A stretch of 64,000 bases of DNA from Thermothelomyces thermophilus ATCC 42464 (taxonomy: Eukaryota; Ascomycota; Sordariomycetes; Sordariales; Chaetomiaceae): positions 1,798,001 to 1,862,000 of the forward strand of contig NC_016476.1 in assembly GCF_000226095.1 (NCBI RefSeq), written 5' to 3'. Within the stretch, counting starts at the first letter, position 1; each line of letters opens with the position of its first letter. Made by a program: the position numbers and the translations under genes. Positions 36,121 through 47,582 of this stretch are shown one piece after another. The notes below the pieces were generated by a model. That model had not been told where the DNA came from, did no database searches, and worked only from the letters and a program-made list of their open reading frames with translations.

Positions 36121-37589
36121 TCAGGGCGCGGATTGGTCATCAAGCCCGAATGATCTCATGACGGCCATCAGTACAGGAGTATGAGTCAGGACTCCGTTGT
36201 GTCCTAAAAAGCCGTTAGTCTCTGTCCTTGACAGTCGAGTCCTCTTCGCTGGGGACTCACCTCCGTGAGGGAACAACTCCTGCTTTACCACAATATCCCC
36301 CTCTTTCCATGTTGCAGTAAACGAGTTCTTCCCCTTAATCACCATCCTTTTCCTCTTCTCTGCCTCAAACTGCTCCTCTCCCATCCCGCCCCCGACCAAG
36401 CCCTCCACGGCCGCCCGAAACAGCTTGTCACTCTCATGAGACGGAATGTCCCAGTCGTCCTTCGCATGTACCAGGCTCAGCCTCAACCGCCCACGCCTTT
36501 CCTTTACCGCCCTGACAACATCCCTCCATCTCCCGGCACTGTCCCACGTGTCCACCACACGCGCCATCAGCTTGTTCGACAGCCACGGCCACCACGTCAG
36601 CGGCCGCAGCACCGGCAGCCACCCGGCGATCGCGTACCCGCTCAGCATCTCCGGCAGCGAGCTGAAGCCGGCCACAAGCACGACCCCGGCAAAGTCCCAG
36701 CCCTCGTGCAGCGTGAGCAGCTCGCTGGCCGCCGCCGCCACGGCGGTCCCCAGGCTGTGGCCGACGAGGACGATCCGCGAGGGGGGCACGCCCGCGGTGT
36801 CCACGGCCCACCTGAGAGCGGCGGCGGCGTCGAGGATGAGCCCTCGCTCCGTGGGCGTTCCGCTGCTGAGGCCGAAGCCGCGGTAGTCGAGGGTGAGCAG
36901 GTGGTATGGGCTGTGGAGAGAGGTGAGGGTATGGTAGTGGGGCGGGCGGCGGCCCTGGGTCAGCTGCGCGGCGTTACCATGGACTGGTAATGAGGTAATG
37001 AGGCACGTGTGGGTGAGTGAAAGTGTGTGAGAACGGGGGGAGAGCAGAACCGGGTAGAGCTTACAGGAGATGATGAGCTTGGCCGTGGGGTCATCACGGA
37101 GGAGGCGGAAGTTCTCGGTGGCCGTTATATCATGGCAGAAACCGCTTGGTTGAGAGGAGAGTTTGTCTTCGTGCTGGACGTAGAGGGGAAGGGGAAGTAT
37201 GTGCCATGCGTAGAGCGTCTGGTTATCCGCGGTGGTGAGGTAAAAGGGGGTGACTTGGTTCTCTTGTTGCGATTCGTTAGTTATTGAACTTCACATCCTT
37301 TTTCATATTGGCATTTAGTTTGTAAGACGCGCAACTCACTTGCGAAGCCCCATTGCTCTGGTTCGTTGATGTTCCCCCACCACAACGTGTGGATCTTGTG
37401 CGCATAGAGGAAGCTGGAGCGGAGTACAAGGTCAACGAGTGCTTATTCCTCCAAACCGAGCCGTTCACCCTAAAGGTCTCACTTTCGCTGAAAATACGGG
37501 ATCGTGCTCAGGCTCAGAAACAGTGTGTATAGACCCAAGGGCAAACCAAGCACGAGAATTGGAACAAGACTGGAGGCTACGTTTGTCAT
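36121..37589 (-). CDS. Membrane-anchored alpha/beta hydrolase, ABHD12-like lipase (5 exons)
   Basis: Assembled exons: 37589-37483, 37413-37340, 37262-37065, 36983-36261 and 36203-36121. The introns are 69, 77, 81 and 57 bp and all phases fit, giving 394 residues. The N-terminus is a hydrophobic anchor (LVLGLPLGLYTLFLSL). Then come FLYAHKIHTLWW, EPEQWGFAKNQVTPFYL, the oxyanion motif HGNA (about 128-131), LTLDYRGFG, and nucleophile elbow GHSLGT with Ser203. The acid lies in VHAKDDWDIP and the His in PHGGHNGVLTH. That His box appears only when the last 57-bp intron is removed. The set matches fungal monoacylglycerol/lysophospholipid lipases of the ABHD12/13 type at internal membranes. The second intron uses AAG as acceptor, which is less usual. 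Confidence 0.87.
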
Positions 37590-38521
37590 GTTGGACGGCT
37601 GCTAGTCGTAAGTGATGAGCATAAGCATAGCAAGCTGCACGTGCAGGTCACTTCAGAAAACTGCCCAGGTCGTGGCCCCAAAAGTCAGCATTTCAGATAC
37701 CCTTGAAGATAACTTGAAGAAGGAACCTACCTTGGTCTGGTTGCATTAACGTGTTACGGCTGACGTTAAGCAAGTGGGGCGGCAACATTCCTTGGCATCT
37801 TATTCCGCCTAACAGACTGAGGAACGCTCCTGCGGCCCTTCAAACCAAATCCGCTCTTTCACACGTTAGTACACTTAGTTATTACTAAGACGCGAGGAAA
37901 CCAAAGTGCATTTCTGCACCTGCTCTGCCGGTCTCCCCACACACACCATTGGTTGTCAGCCGCAACCCGTTCATCTTGAAGGTGCCTGCACCCCATCCCC
38001 GATCGTTAAGTCCTTTGGGAGTGCGACAGACTGGACAACGATAACTAGGATTTCCCATTGACAGCCTCACATCCTCCACAGGCATTACCAAAGCATATCG
38101 GAGAATGAAGCAAAGTGCGGAGGTTTTCGGCACCGACAAGACGCGAATAAGCTGGTAAGCCGCCTGGAGGATACGGTTGGTCGGTGGTTGTGAGCTTTGC
38201 TTCCGGCTGCCAATCAGCGGCGTTTTCCGGGGTTTGCAGGGGCGTGTGCTTCAACTAGCGCGTCCGAACAACGAGCTGGGGAAACTGCATCCCATTTCTT
38301 CGGGTTTGTCCAATCTTCCCGGCTTGGATCTGCAACCTACCTCGCGACAACCAACCTCGAGGCCCGAGGCGTCCGGCAACGTCGCCCATCCCTCCAACCA
38401 GCAATCACCCTCCTATTCGCGTGTGGTTTTCCCTCGTCCCGGCGCACAATCAGACGCCGATGTGTTGATATATGACGGACCATCGCTGGCACCAAAACAT
38501 CCGCTCCGGCTCGCCTCCGAA
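37590..38521. other. Divergent promoter region of the hydrolase and SWC3
   Basis: 932 bp between opposite starts. Short frames here are neither long nor family-like. The SWC3 frame remains open upstream of its chosen start without family resemblance. Confidence 0.45.
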
Positions 38522-40880
38522 ATGGAGAAGAAGAGGAAGCTACCGGCACGCGCCGCGGCAAGAGCCGAACAGGCCGCGAAGAAGAGGACCGTGACTCCTC
38601 CCCAGAGATCAGCGACCCCAGCGCCTACGACCGAACCCGAGCCGACTCCGGTCGATGATGTTCCTCCACCACTTCCCAAGTCTGTCACGGCTGGCAAGCC
38701 GTTGCCTACCGTCGATTCCCCCCAGCCTGACGACCTGCCCACCAGCGAGTTCCAAACAGTAACAGAGAGGTGCGTGGCCTATGCTTACTCTTTCTGGTCA
38801 GGCTAGCCCATGAAAAACAAACTAACAGCGAGCTAGCGGCGTTCTCGCCGAGTCTCTTTCCAGATCGCGCCAAAAGTGGACGATGGAAGGTATTTTCGAA
38901 AAGTACTGGTCGAAGCCAACAAAGAAGAAGGGTGTTGTGATTGAAGAACCGAACAATCCGCCCAAGGAAAGCATGATGAAGCTCGGCCAAGTTACCATTA
39001 CCGTCGAACCACACGTCTTCGAGGCAACCATGTTCGCCGTGAAAGATCCCAAGCCGGCTCCCCCTCCACCTCCGCCGACCCAACGACCCATCATGCAGTA
39101 TGGACCTCCGAATGGAATGATGCCGCCGCCGCCGCCGCCGCCGCCGACTCCAGCACCAGCGTCATCCACACCCGCTAGCGCGCCCCCTCCGGCTCCGGCT
39201 CAAAGCTCGGCTCAGGTGCAGAGTCAAGGCCCTCCGCCGGCCGACTCGAAACCTCCAGCTCAGACTCAAACACATACGCCCGCCCAAACGCCGACTCTCC
39301 CAACGGCGCAACCCAATGCCGGCCAATCCGCGCAGGACGCAGTGCGGCCGGGGCCGACTCTTCCCCCAGCCGCTGGAAGGCCGGTTGCCTCGCCAAGAGG
39401 CATGGAAACGGTTCTTTCACCAAGTACTTCCACGCCGTTGGTCCCACAGAATTCGCCTCCCATTGCGCAACCTCAACCGCCACGACCTACCCCCCCTCCA
39501 AGCTATTCACATCCGACGGTTCCGGCTCCAGGCCCAGCACCAGGCCCAGTCCCTGGACCCACGAGACCAGTAACCACGGCAACCAGCAATCCAGCTCCAA
39601 GTACTGCGCCCGCCGTGCCCGCGCATGCCCCTGCCCCAGCGAAACCCCCTCCTGGCACAGATCCCATCATTCTCATGCTGGCAGAGAAGGCTGGGACAGA
39701 TCCTCAGCTCCGTGACCTCATGAAGCGAGTCGCGCAGGGAGAAGCAGCAAAGCATGAGCTTGAGCGATTCCAGGCCATCATAGATGCCATAACCGCCGAG
39801 AGCAAGCGCAATGGAAGCACTTCGGGCCCTTCCGCGGATCGGCTACTGGTTGATGGGAGGACAGTGCGCTACTTTGCGGACGAGGTGCGCGCGATCTTAG
39901 ACATTGTCCTCTCGTCGAATCCCAAGCAAACATCTGCGGACTTACGGCCGCCGGCGGGAAGCGACCCGTTAGTGGTAATGTTGGTTAAAGCCGCGCTCGA
40001 CGACTCCAGAACCCGAGACATCGTGCGGCGTATTGCCGAGAACAAGGCGCAGTTCGCAGACGCCACGGACTTGAAGATTATTTTGGACGGCTTGCGCACG
40101 AAGCTCATCAAAGATAGGGAACGACAGCAAACGCAATCGCCAGTTCCTGCATCCCCGGTGTCTGCCAAGCCCAACGGCGCTTCTAATGGTCCCGCGGCGC
40201 CGTCCCCGGCCGCGCAGATACCCCCTCCGCAAACTGCGCTTCGCTCAAAAGGGCCGCCGCCGCCACCGCAAAAACCAGACATTTCCGCCATCGTCCTCGA
40301 GTTCGCCGGCGGAACGGGCGATCGCTACCTCTTCCCCAAATTCAGCCTGCTTGAATATGTCCCTGTCCCGTCGGGTCAGCAGGTCATCGCGTCCTTCCTG
40401 CTCGTCCGGAAAGGAAGTCAAGCGGAATACCCAATGGCGGACCCCGAGCTGGACTACTATCAGCCGCTCACTATTCGACTGTTCACCTCTACCGGCCGGC
40501 ACCTGGAACATCTTGCGCGCGTGGTGGCGCCGCCGGATGAGGTCAAGCGGTACATGAACGACGTCATGACCAAGATGACGAGGGCCGAATACGTATTGCT
40601 TGCGATGAGGCTGCCACGGCGCGATGGGTCAGAGGATGACAAAGACAATGAGCGCGAGGGTAAACAGCCTAATGGAGGGGCCGTGAAAGACAAGGACCAA
40701 GAAAACGGGCTAGAGAAGGTGCAGAAACCGGCCCAGCCACCTGCCGTACTTTGGACCACTACGGCCTCTAAGTCGGAGACCAAAGATGTCACGGCGCGAG
40801 GCAAGGGTTCTGGGAAGCCCATGGATGCTGATGAGCAATACCAAAGTTTTATCGCGTCTGTAAGTCGCAAGGAGGCCTGA
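38522..40880 (+). CDS. SWC3: SWR1-complex protein 3
   Basis: Exons 38522-38769 and 38837-40880 (intron 67 bp, GTGCGT..CTAG) give 763 residues. SWC3 is a subunit of the nuclear SWR1 complex, which exchanges H2A for H2A.Z. Seen: the basic start KKRKLPARAAARAEQAAKKR, then LPKSVTAGKPLPTV and the family core GVLAESLSRSRQKW-TMEGIFEKYWSKPTKKKG running into LGQVTITVEPHVFEATMFAVK (about 40-150). A long Pro/Ala-rich linker follows, with a CCG repeat encoding poly-Pro near 39122-39148. The C-terminal conserved domain (FPKFSLLEYVP to YVLLAMRLPR) comes last. Correct joining of the core across the intron supports the splice sites. The start at 38522 was chosen over upstream in-frame codons because the family begins with this basic stretch. 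Confidence 0.92.
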
Positions 40881-41407
40881 ACTGGGCTTGCTTGTGAGAC
40901 ATGCGCATCGCCTGGTTTAGGGTTGCTTTGAAACGGCGTTTGAGCGATGGAGGGGAAAAAGGTTGTCGTTTTGGGACTGTATACGGGGCTCCAAGTTCTC
41001 TCTCGGATCTGCGGTTCTGCTAGTTTTGGACGGCAAGAGCTTTCTTTGGGACTGGCGGATTGGGAATATCTATATCTATCATGGGCGGAGTTACACGCAA
41101 AATCCTTGCTCTTGTTTCCGTTTTATCACTAACCTGTGTTCCGTTCCCGCCTCCCATCCTCATACCCATAGGTAGATCAATCTGACCTTGGCGTGTGTTT
41201 CTGAATCTTGGGAAATCAACCTACTTAAGTACCTTTTGCGAGAGCTACTGTACATAATTAGACCTGTGATTGTTATTCATTCCCCACCCAGGTATCAGGC
41301 ACTAATTACGCACTAGGCTACATTGCCTAGCTCACTGCCTAGATGAAGAAGTAATGTACGAGAGTGGTATTACATTGCTTAATTAAATTTACGATTGAAT
41401 CAAAGAT
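40881..41407. other. 3' flank of SWC3 up to element D
   Basis: 527 bp, no gene. The last 120 bp are AT-richer. Target copy AAGAT at 41403-41407. Before the insertion of D this flank continued directly into the sequence now at 55984. Confidence 0.6.
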
Positions 41408-41619
41408 TGTCGGAAGCTATAGAGCTTCCAAACGTATTAGCCACGCGTTTGCCACAGCTATATAAGGCTATTTAACACATTAGCCAGTCACTTTGTCTAT
41501 AAATACCACTCCTTTTGTCTCCTTTATAGATAGCTTTAATAAGGCACTCTTTTCCTTCGTACAGCCACCTACTATAGACTGCTTTTAACGCTCCTGGAAG
41601 CTTATCACTACGTTTGGCA
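41408..41619 (+). repeat. 5' LTR of element D
   Basis: 212 bp, TGTCGGAAGC to TTTGGCA. It differs from the 3' copy by 17 transitions and nothing else. The primer-site region GTTATAAGCC follows. Confidence 0.96.
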
Positions 41620-41741
41620 GTTATAAGCCTAGTGCCTTGACTACTCCTCTACCGACGTATCTTTAATATTAATAGTAGCTTCTTCTATTACGAACTCTCT
41701 TACCTTGCTTTAATACGCTTTTGACGACGTATCTGTCTATT

Positions 41742-44700
41742 ATGTCTAAGATCTTAGTTAAGACTTTTATATGCCTTATAGGTCCTAGTTCCTAGAACTT
41801 ATAGTATATTAAACTATAGTCGTAGGCTAAATTTGCTAGTATATAGGGATTTGTTAACCTTAATAGCGACCGTAAGCTAGATCTGGAAGTTCTATAGTAC
41901 CTAACCTATAAGTAAGCTAGAGATAACCTTATCCTAGCTTTCTAGGAGCAACTCCTAGAAAGATTATTACCCTTAATATCTATAGATTTAATACCTTCTA
42001 ATATAGCTATTATAGCCGAATTTATATAACTATAAGACTCCTTTTATAAAGATATTATATATACTATAGATGTTAGTAAGCGGATAGGATAATTATAATG
42101 CTAGCTAGTGTATACTATAGATCCTAAACTCTATAAAGCTATAAAAGTATATAGGAAGAAGGATATTAACCTTATTAAGGGGATTATCTAGGCGCTTTAC
42201 TTTATACTTACACTATCTATTATAATATTCTATATAATAATTACTATATAATATATAATCAGTCTTAATATAGCTAAGCGTTTAGGAGTTAATCTATAGC
42301 GCTAGATTTATAACTTTAATGTCGCCTTCTAATAAGCTATCTAATATAATATCCTAGAAGTACAAGGCATATAAGGACTTTATACCTTTCTTAACACTAT
42401 TATTATATATATTTTGCTAACCTAGGTAGCGAATAAGAGGATAGAAATCGAGCTTACTAATAGTATAGGATAGCTACTTCTAGAGCTTAGTACCCTCGTT
42501 ATAATAGCCAAGATCCTAATTAATAATAATATATAACCTAGAGTCTCTTAGAAGTATAGAATCTTCTTGATAACTTATATATTAATACTTCCTATAGCTT
42601 AGAAGAGTAGTAAGGAGAGAGGTAGAGACTTATATAGAGACTCTTATAGCAGTTAATGGTATAATACGAGATATCCCTATAAGCATCTAAGACATCTATA
42701 GGATCTAATAGACTACTATATACTTAAATAAGCTATCTATAGTAATAAGTAACGCTTGTACCTTTCCGACAAGAAATATAAGAGGATTTGCTAGGAGCTT
42801 AATAAGCCAAAGTAGGCTAGACTAAAAAATCAACTTATTGCTAAGTAATGGGAGCTATCCTATTCTAGGTAGTTAGGGATAGGATACCCTAGTTCCCTTA
42901 ATACATTAATTATTAGCCCTTAACTACTTAGCAAGCTCTTAACTTACTATAAGGCATTTAATATAGTTGTTCTATAGCGTTATCCTCTTTTAGAAAGCAC
43001 TTTACTAGACTTATATAGTATAACTTACTTAGTTAACGATAAGAAGTTCCTTTTATCTAGGACGTTTATTAAGGTAAAAGATCCTAAGTTTGTTAAAGCA
43101 GGTATAACGACCTTTCCTATTAGTAGGAAAGACACTTAGGTAATTAAGAACATTCTAGATAGACTATATAAACTACGTACCGAGAGCCTAATACTTAAGG
43201 ATATCGCTATCGTTAAAGGATTTTATATTAATATTATCCTAGAAGCTCCATTACTTAAGGTAGGCGCTTAGTACTATAGCTTAGATTACTTACTACGTTT
43301 CGGAACATTAGAAAATAACGTTATATTTTATAAGTTAGAACGTAAGTATAATCTTACCTTCCTTAAATATAAGCTACTTTCCTACTACCTAAGCTTCCTA
43401 GACTACGTCTTAATTAGTCAAGCAGGTATTATAAACGTTTGTATATTCTTATAGAACGTGTTTACTATATACGATAGAAGGTCCTAGATGTAAGCGTTAC
43501 CTACTATAAGAGAGGATACTAAGGATCTTTGGTACTTAAGAGCTGGCTACCTTGGACTAGAAGCGTTAAAAGCGCTTATTAATAACGCTAGAAACGTCTA
43601 TATTAAAGGGATGGTATATATTAAGTATAAGAGCTACGTTTATACTTACGTAAGTAAGGTTATCTCTAGGAAAATACTACCTAAGTAGAAGTCTATATAT
43701 CTGTTCTAGCAAGTAGCCTAGGATCTGTTTAACCATCCTAAAGTAATTAATAGATCGCGATAGCTACTTATAATTATTAATAAGTATAGTAAGAAGCTCT
43801 TCCCTTTTTTCTTAATAATAAAGTCATTAGACTAGATTATAGAAGTTATCTAGAATTTCAAGAGCTAGGTAAGACGCTAATATAGGCTTACTATCTATAA
43901 AATTAAGTAGGATAACGATACTATGACGATTAGTTTAGCAAGGTATATACTAATATATTACTAGACTTAGGCTATAGAAAGTGGTATCGATCTTAAACTC
44001 TTACCTTTATATACCTACAAGCCTAATAGACTAATAGAGTAAGTAGGGCAAGAACTAATCTTACGCTTAATTAAGATGCTTAATGGTACGAATCTACCTA
44101 TAAAGCTCTAGTTAGAAAGCGTATAAGTGGTAGTATACTTATATATAATAAGCCTAAGCCGTACTTACTTATTTAGAACTCCTAATAAAGTGCTCTATAG
44201 CTAGTTCAAATAGTATTTTCGCTAATACGAACCTAGCTTGATAATTATATTAACTAGTAACTTACACCTAGACTAAAGTAGCATCTTTATATATAGATAC
44301 TAGATATATATTCTTTATAAGGATAGGGAAGCTAAGTGGTATATAAAGGACTTTAAGGTACTACTATATAGGCTAATAAGGTATCTTATAGAATATCGTA
44401 TATCTAATATTCATTATATTTAGATACCTAAGCTTGACAGGGTTATTATAACTTATAATGTTCGCTTCGACGAAAAGACTTTCCACTATCTAGGCGAAAA
44501 GCAGCCGATAGAGTCGTTATTAGTGGTAACGAGCTAGGAAGTTAATTAATTCGATCTTAGTAAAGATTCCTAGGATAGCAATTTTCTCTAGAAAGCGTTA
44601 TAATAGACCTAATAACTAGTAGAAGACTCTATTATAATAGCTTGGCTACCTCTATTGTAAGAGAGTCCGGAGGTAGATTAACATCTTTAATAGGGTTAAG

Positions 44701-47066
44701 ACTTAAAGGTAAGGGAGCTCTCTAATACGTAGCCTATAAGCGAGTAATTAGTTTCAGAGACTCTTATAATAGAGATGTAAGTAATGGACGAACTTACTAA
44801 ATAGATAGAGAGCTTTAGAGGACTCTTAACCCCTAAATATATACCTAAGCCCTTAGTGACTTATCTTACACTAGCTAGTAAAGGGGATATCTACTAGGAA
44901 ATAAGAAGGTTTAAATTAAAGCCTTCCTAGTCACTAGCTAGCTAACTAGACACTAGGGAAAGTAGGGGAGCCGTTAAATCTAATAGAGGAATGCCTTCTA
45001 TAAAAGAATCTAGTATATATAACAAGTAGATGGAAGAGCTAGGAGCTAGGGATAGTACTACCGATATATTATACCTTACTATAGAACGGAAGGAATAAAG
45101 CGTTAAGCAAAGTCTGGATTAGCTAATATATTCTCTAGAACGTAAGAGCAAAGGAGAAGCCATTTAGCAACCTCCTATAAGGAGAGGCAGAGGTAGGAAG
45201 AGGGCTTACGAGCCTAGGGACCCTATCTAGTCAAGCGAACGGCTATAAAATGAAGAGAAGGTCAATTACTATTACTCCTTTATCTATATAATGAAGGAAT
45301 TCTAGTAATAGTTCTATAAGACTTACCTACCTAATTAATAGGAAGCTTACCTAGAGGACTAGAGTATAAGAACAATATATATAATATTCGCTACTACTAT
45401 ACGATAGAAGGATACTATATACCTTAAAGCAGCCTTAAATAAGCTACGTTAGTATATTAACGATCTTACTTACGTTCCTATTAACTGGTAAGACCTATAT
45501 AACTACCCGTTAGGATAATAGTTTAAAGATATAGCTTATAAAGAGATACGTAACTTAGAGAGTAGGGGAACGTAGAAGATCATATTATATAAGTAGGCGA
45601 AAGTACGACTTATCCTATTAAAATAGGTCTTTATATATAAGTTTAATAAGGATAGTTTTTTAGAGAAATATAAGGTAAAGATCTATATATAAGGAGATCT
45701 ATAAGATATTAGCTTAGTAGAAAGTATATATATAGCTACTCTAACGGTATGATCGTTCCAAATGATAATAGCGATCGCTATATACTTTGACTTAAAAGTT
45801 AAGTAGTTTAATATAGTATAAGCGTTCCTTAACGCCGAACGACTAAAAGACGATCCTATTATCTACGAATTACTAGAAGGATTTAAGTAGCTAGGGAAAT
45901 ATATAGAGTTATGAAGAGCTCTATATAGCTTAAGAGACTTGTTACTCTTATAGTATAAGGAGTTCTATAAAACGCTGTTAGATCTAGGTATAGAACTATC
46001 GGGTGAAGAGAAGTACCTCTTCCTAAGCTACGATAAACGTATTATCCTGATCTTCCATATTAACGACTTTTTGGTCTTTTTCTATAAAAGTAATACTATA
46101 GCAGCCAAGTATATAATAGAAGGAATCAAAGCTTAATACAATATTTATAAGCAAGGTAATATCGGTTAGTTCCTTAGTATTAGGGTGATTCGAGACCGAC
46201 CTATATATAAGATATAGTTAATCTATAACTAATATATTAAAAAGGTAGTAAAAAGATATAGACTAGATATACCTAGTATATATAAGCTAACTCCTTTAAG
46301 CTATAAAGAACTTAAGAAGTTCGAAGGGAGCGTTACTAATATATAGATTAAAGAGTATTAAGAGCTTGTCAGATCGATCCTATACTATATAGTTATACTA
46401 TATCTAGATATTATATATACCTGTTTAATACTCTCTCGATACCTAACTAACCTAGGACTGGACTACTTATTAGCGGTATAGCAAGTAGTAAGATATCTAT
46501 TCAGGAGCTCTTACCTATCAATCTAATATAAAGGTAAGTAAATACTAGAAAGTCTAACGCTTATAATTACTAGGGACGCTTTATATATGGATGATCTAAA
46601 TATATAATACTTATCATAGGGATATATCTTCTTTCTATTTAGAGGTCCTATTATATAAAAGGCGTTATACTAGGATACTATTATAATATCAAGTACTAAA
46701 GCAGAACTTCTAACGCTCTCCTTTATAGCAAGAGAGGCTATAGCACTTAAAAGGCTATTTACGGATATCGATCTTAAGCTTAGGGAACCCTAGAATATTT
46801 ACTACAATAATTAGCAAACGATCAGACTAGTAATAGCTAAGAACAAACGTATTAATACTTGCCTATAATATATAGATATCTATAATATATAGTTATACTA
46901 GGAAGTAGTAAAAGGAACGTTTAAAGCTATATATCTATTAACTAGTTAGATACTAGCAGATAGGCTTACTAAACGTCTTAGCCAATAAGCCTTTAAGCGC
47001 TAGAAGGCTTTTTTTAATCCTTAAGATATTAGTTATAGGCTTATATAACTAGAAGGTGGAAAATAA
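41742..47066 (+). pseudogene. Gag-Pol polyprotein of copia element D (single frame, RIP stops only)
   Basis: ATG 41742 and the end TAA 47064-47066 are in one frame, as is the RT core near 45822, so about 1774 codons were lost to base changes without net indels. Gag covers roughly 41742-42900. The protease-like part (VNDKKFLL..KVKDPKFVKAGIT) is near 43030-43130 and the pre-integrase segment near 43500. The integrase core is about 43740-44270 and RT about 45700-46500. The box FHINDFLVFF stands for VDD, with Asp changed to Asn. The RNase H part reaches the end (LEGGK). Stops are TAG/TAA at Gln/Trp positions. Confidence 0.88.
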
Positions 47067-47097
47067 GTTAAATTCGCTAGATAAAATATCACCTAAT

Positions 47098-47555
47098 TGT
47101 TATAAGCTAACTATATACCACGACCCGGTATGGTATAGCAGGCTAAATGAGCCACTAATCAAGAAGGGCACGAAGCAAGGCTAATACGAGATCGCTGGGG
47201 AGCGTAGGCTACTGCAGGCAAACAATTCCCAAAAAGGGAAAGATAGTAGAGGATAGCTAGCTACTAAAGGCGATCTAAGGATAGGATAGAAGGGGACCAT
47301 AAGCAACCAACAGAAGTATATATATATATAAATAGTCACTCGTTATAGTAGACTTTAGGAGTTTACTAGTAATAGCAACCCCTATAATCATAGTACTTAT
47401 ACTAAATATCATTATTAACTACTATAAAAGACAACTCTAGTATTATTATAAACCCTTTAGCTTTACTAAATCCCTTAGACAACCTGTCTACTTGTCCCGC
47501 TCAATCTACCTTCGTCTGAACCCTTTTAGAAGAAGTCTAAGTTAGGTTTGTCACA
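47098..47555 (+). repeat. 5' LTR of element F
   Basis: 458 bp starting TGTTATAAGC (from TGTCACAAGC) and ending GTCACA. Confidence 0.94.
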
Positions 47556-47582
47556 CGTTACTATCACTCCCTTTGTTCTATT

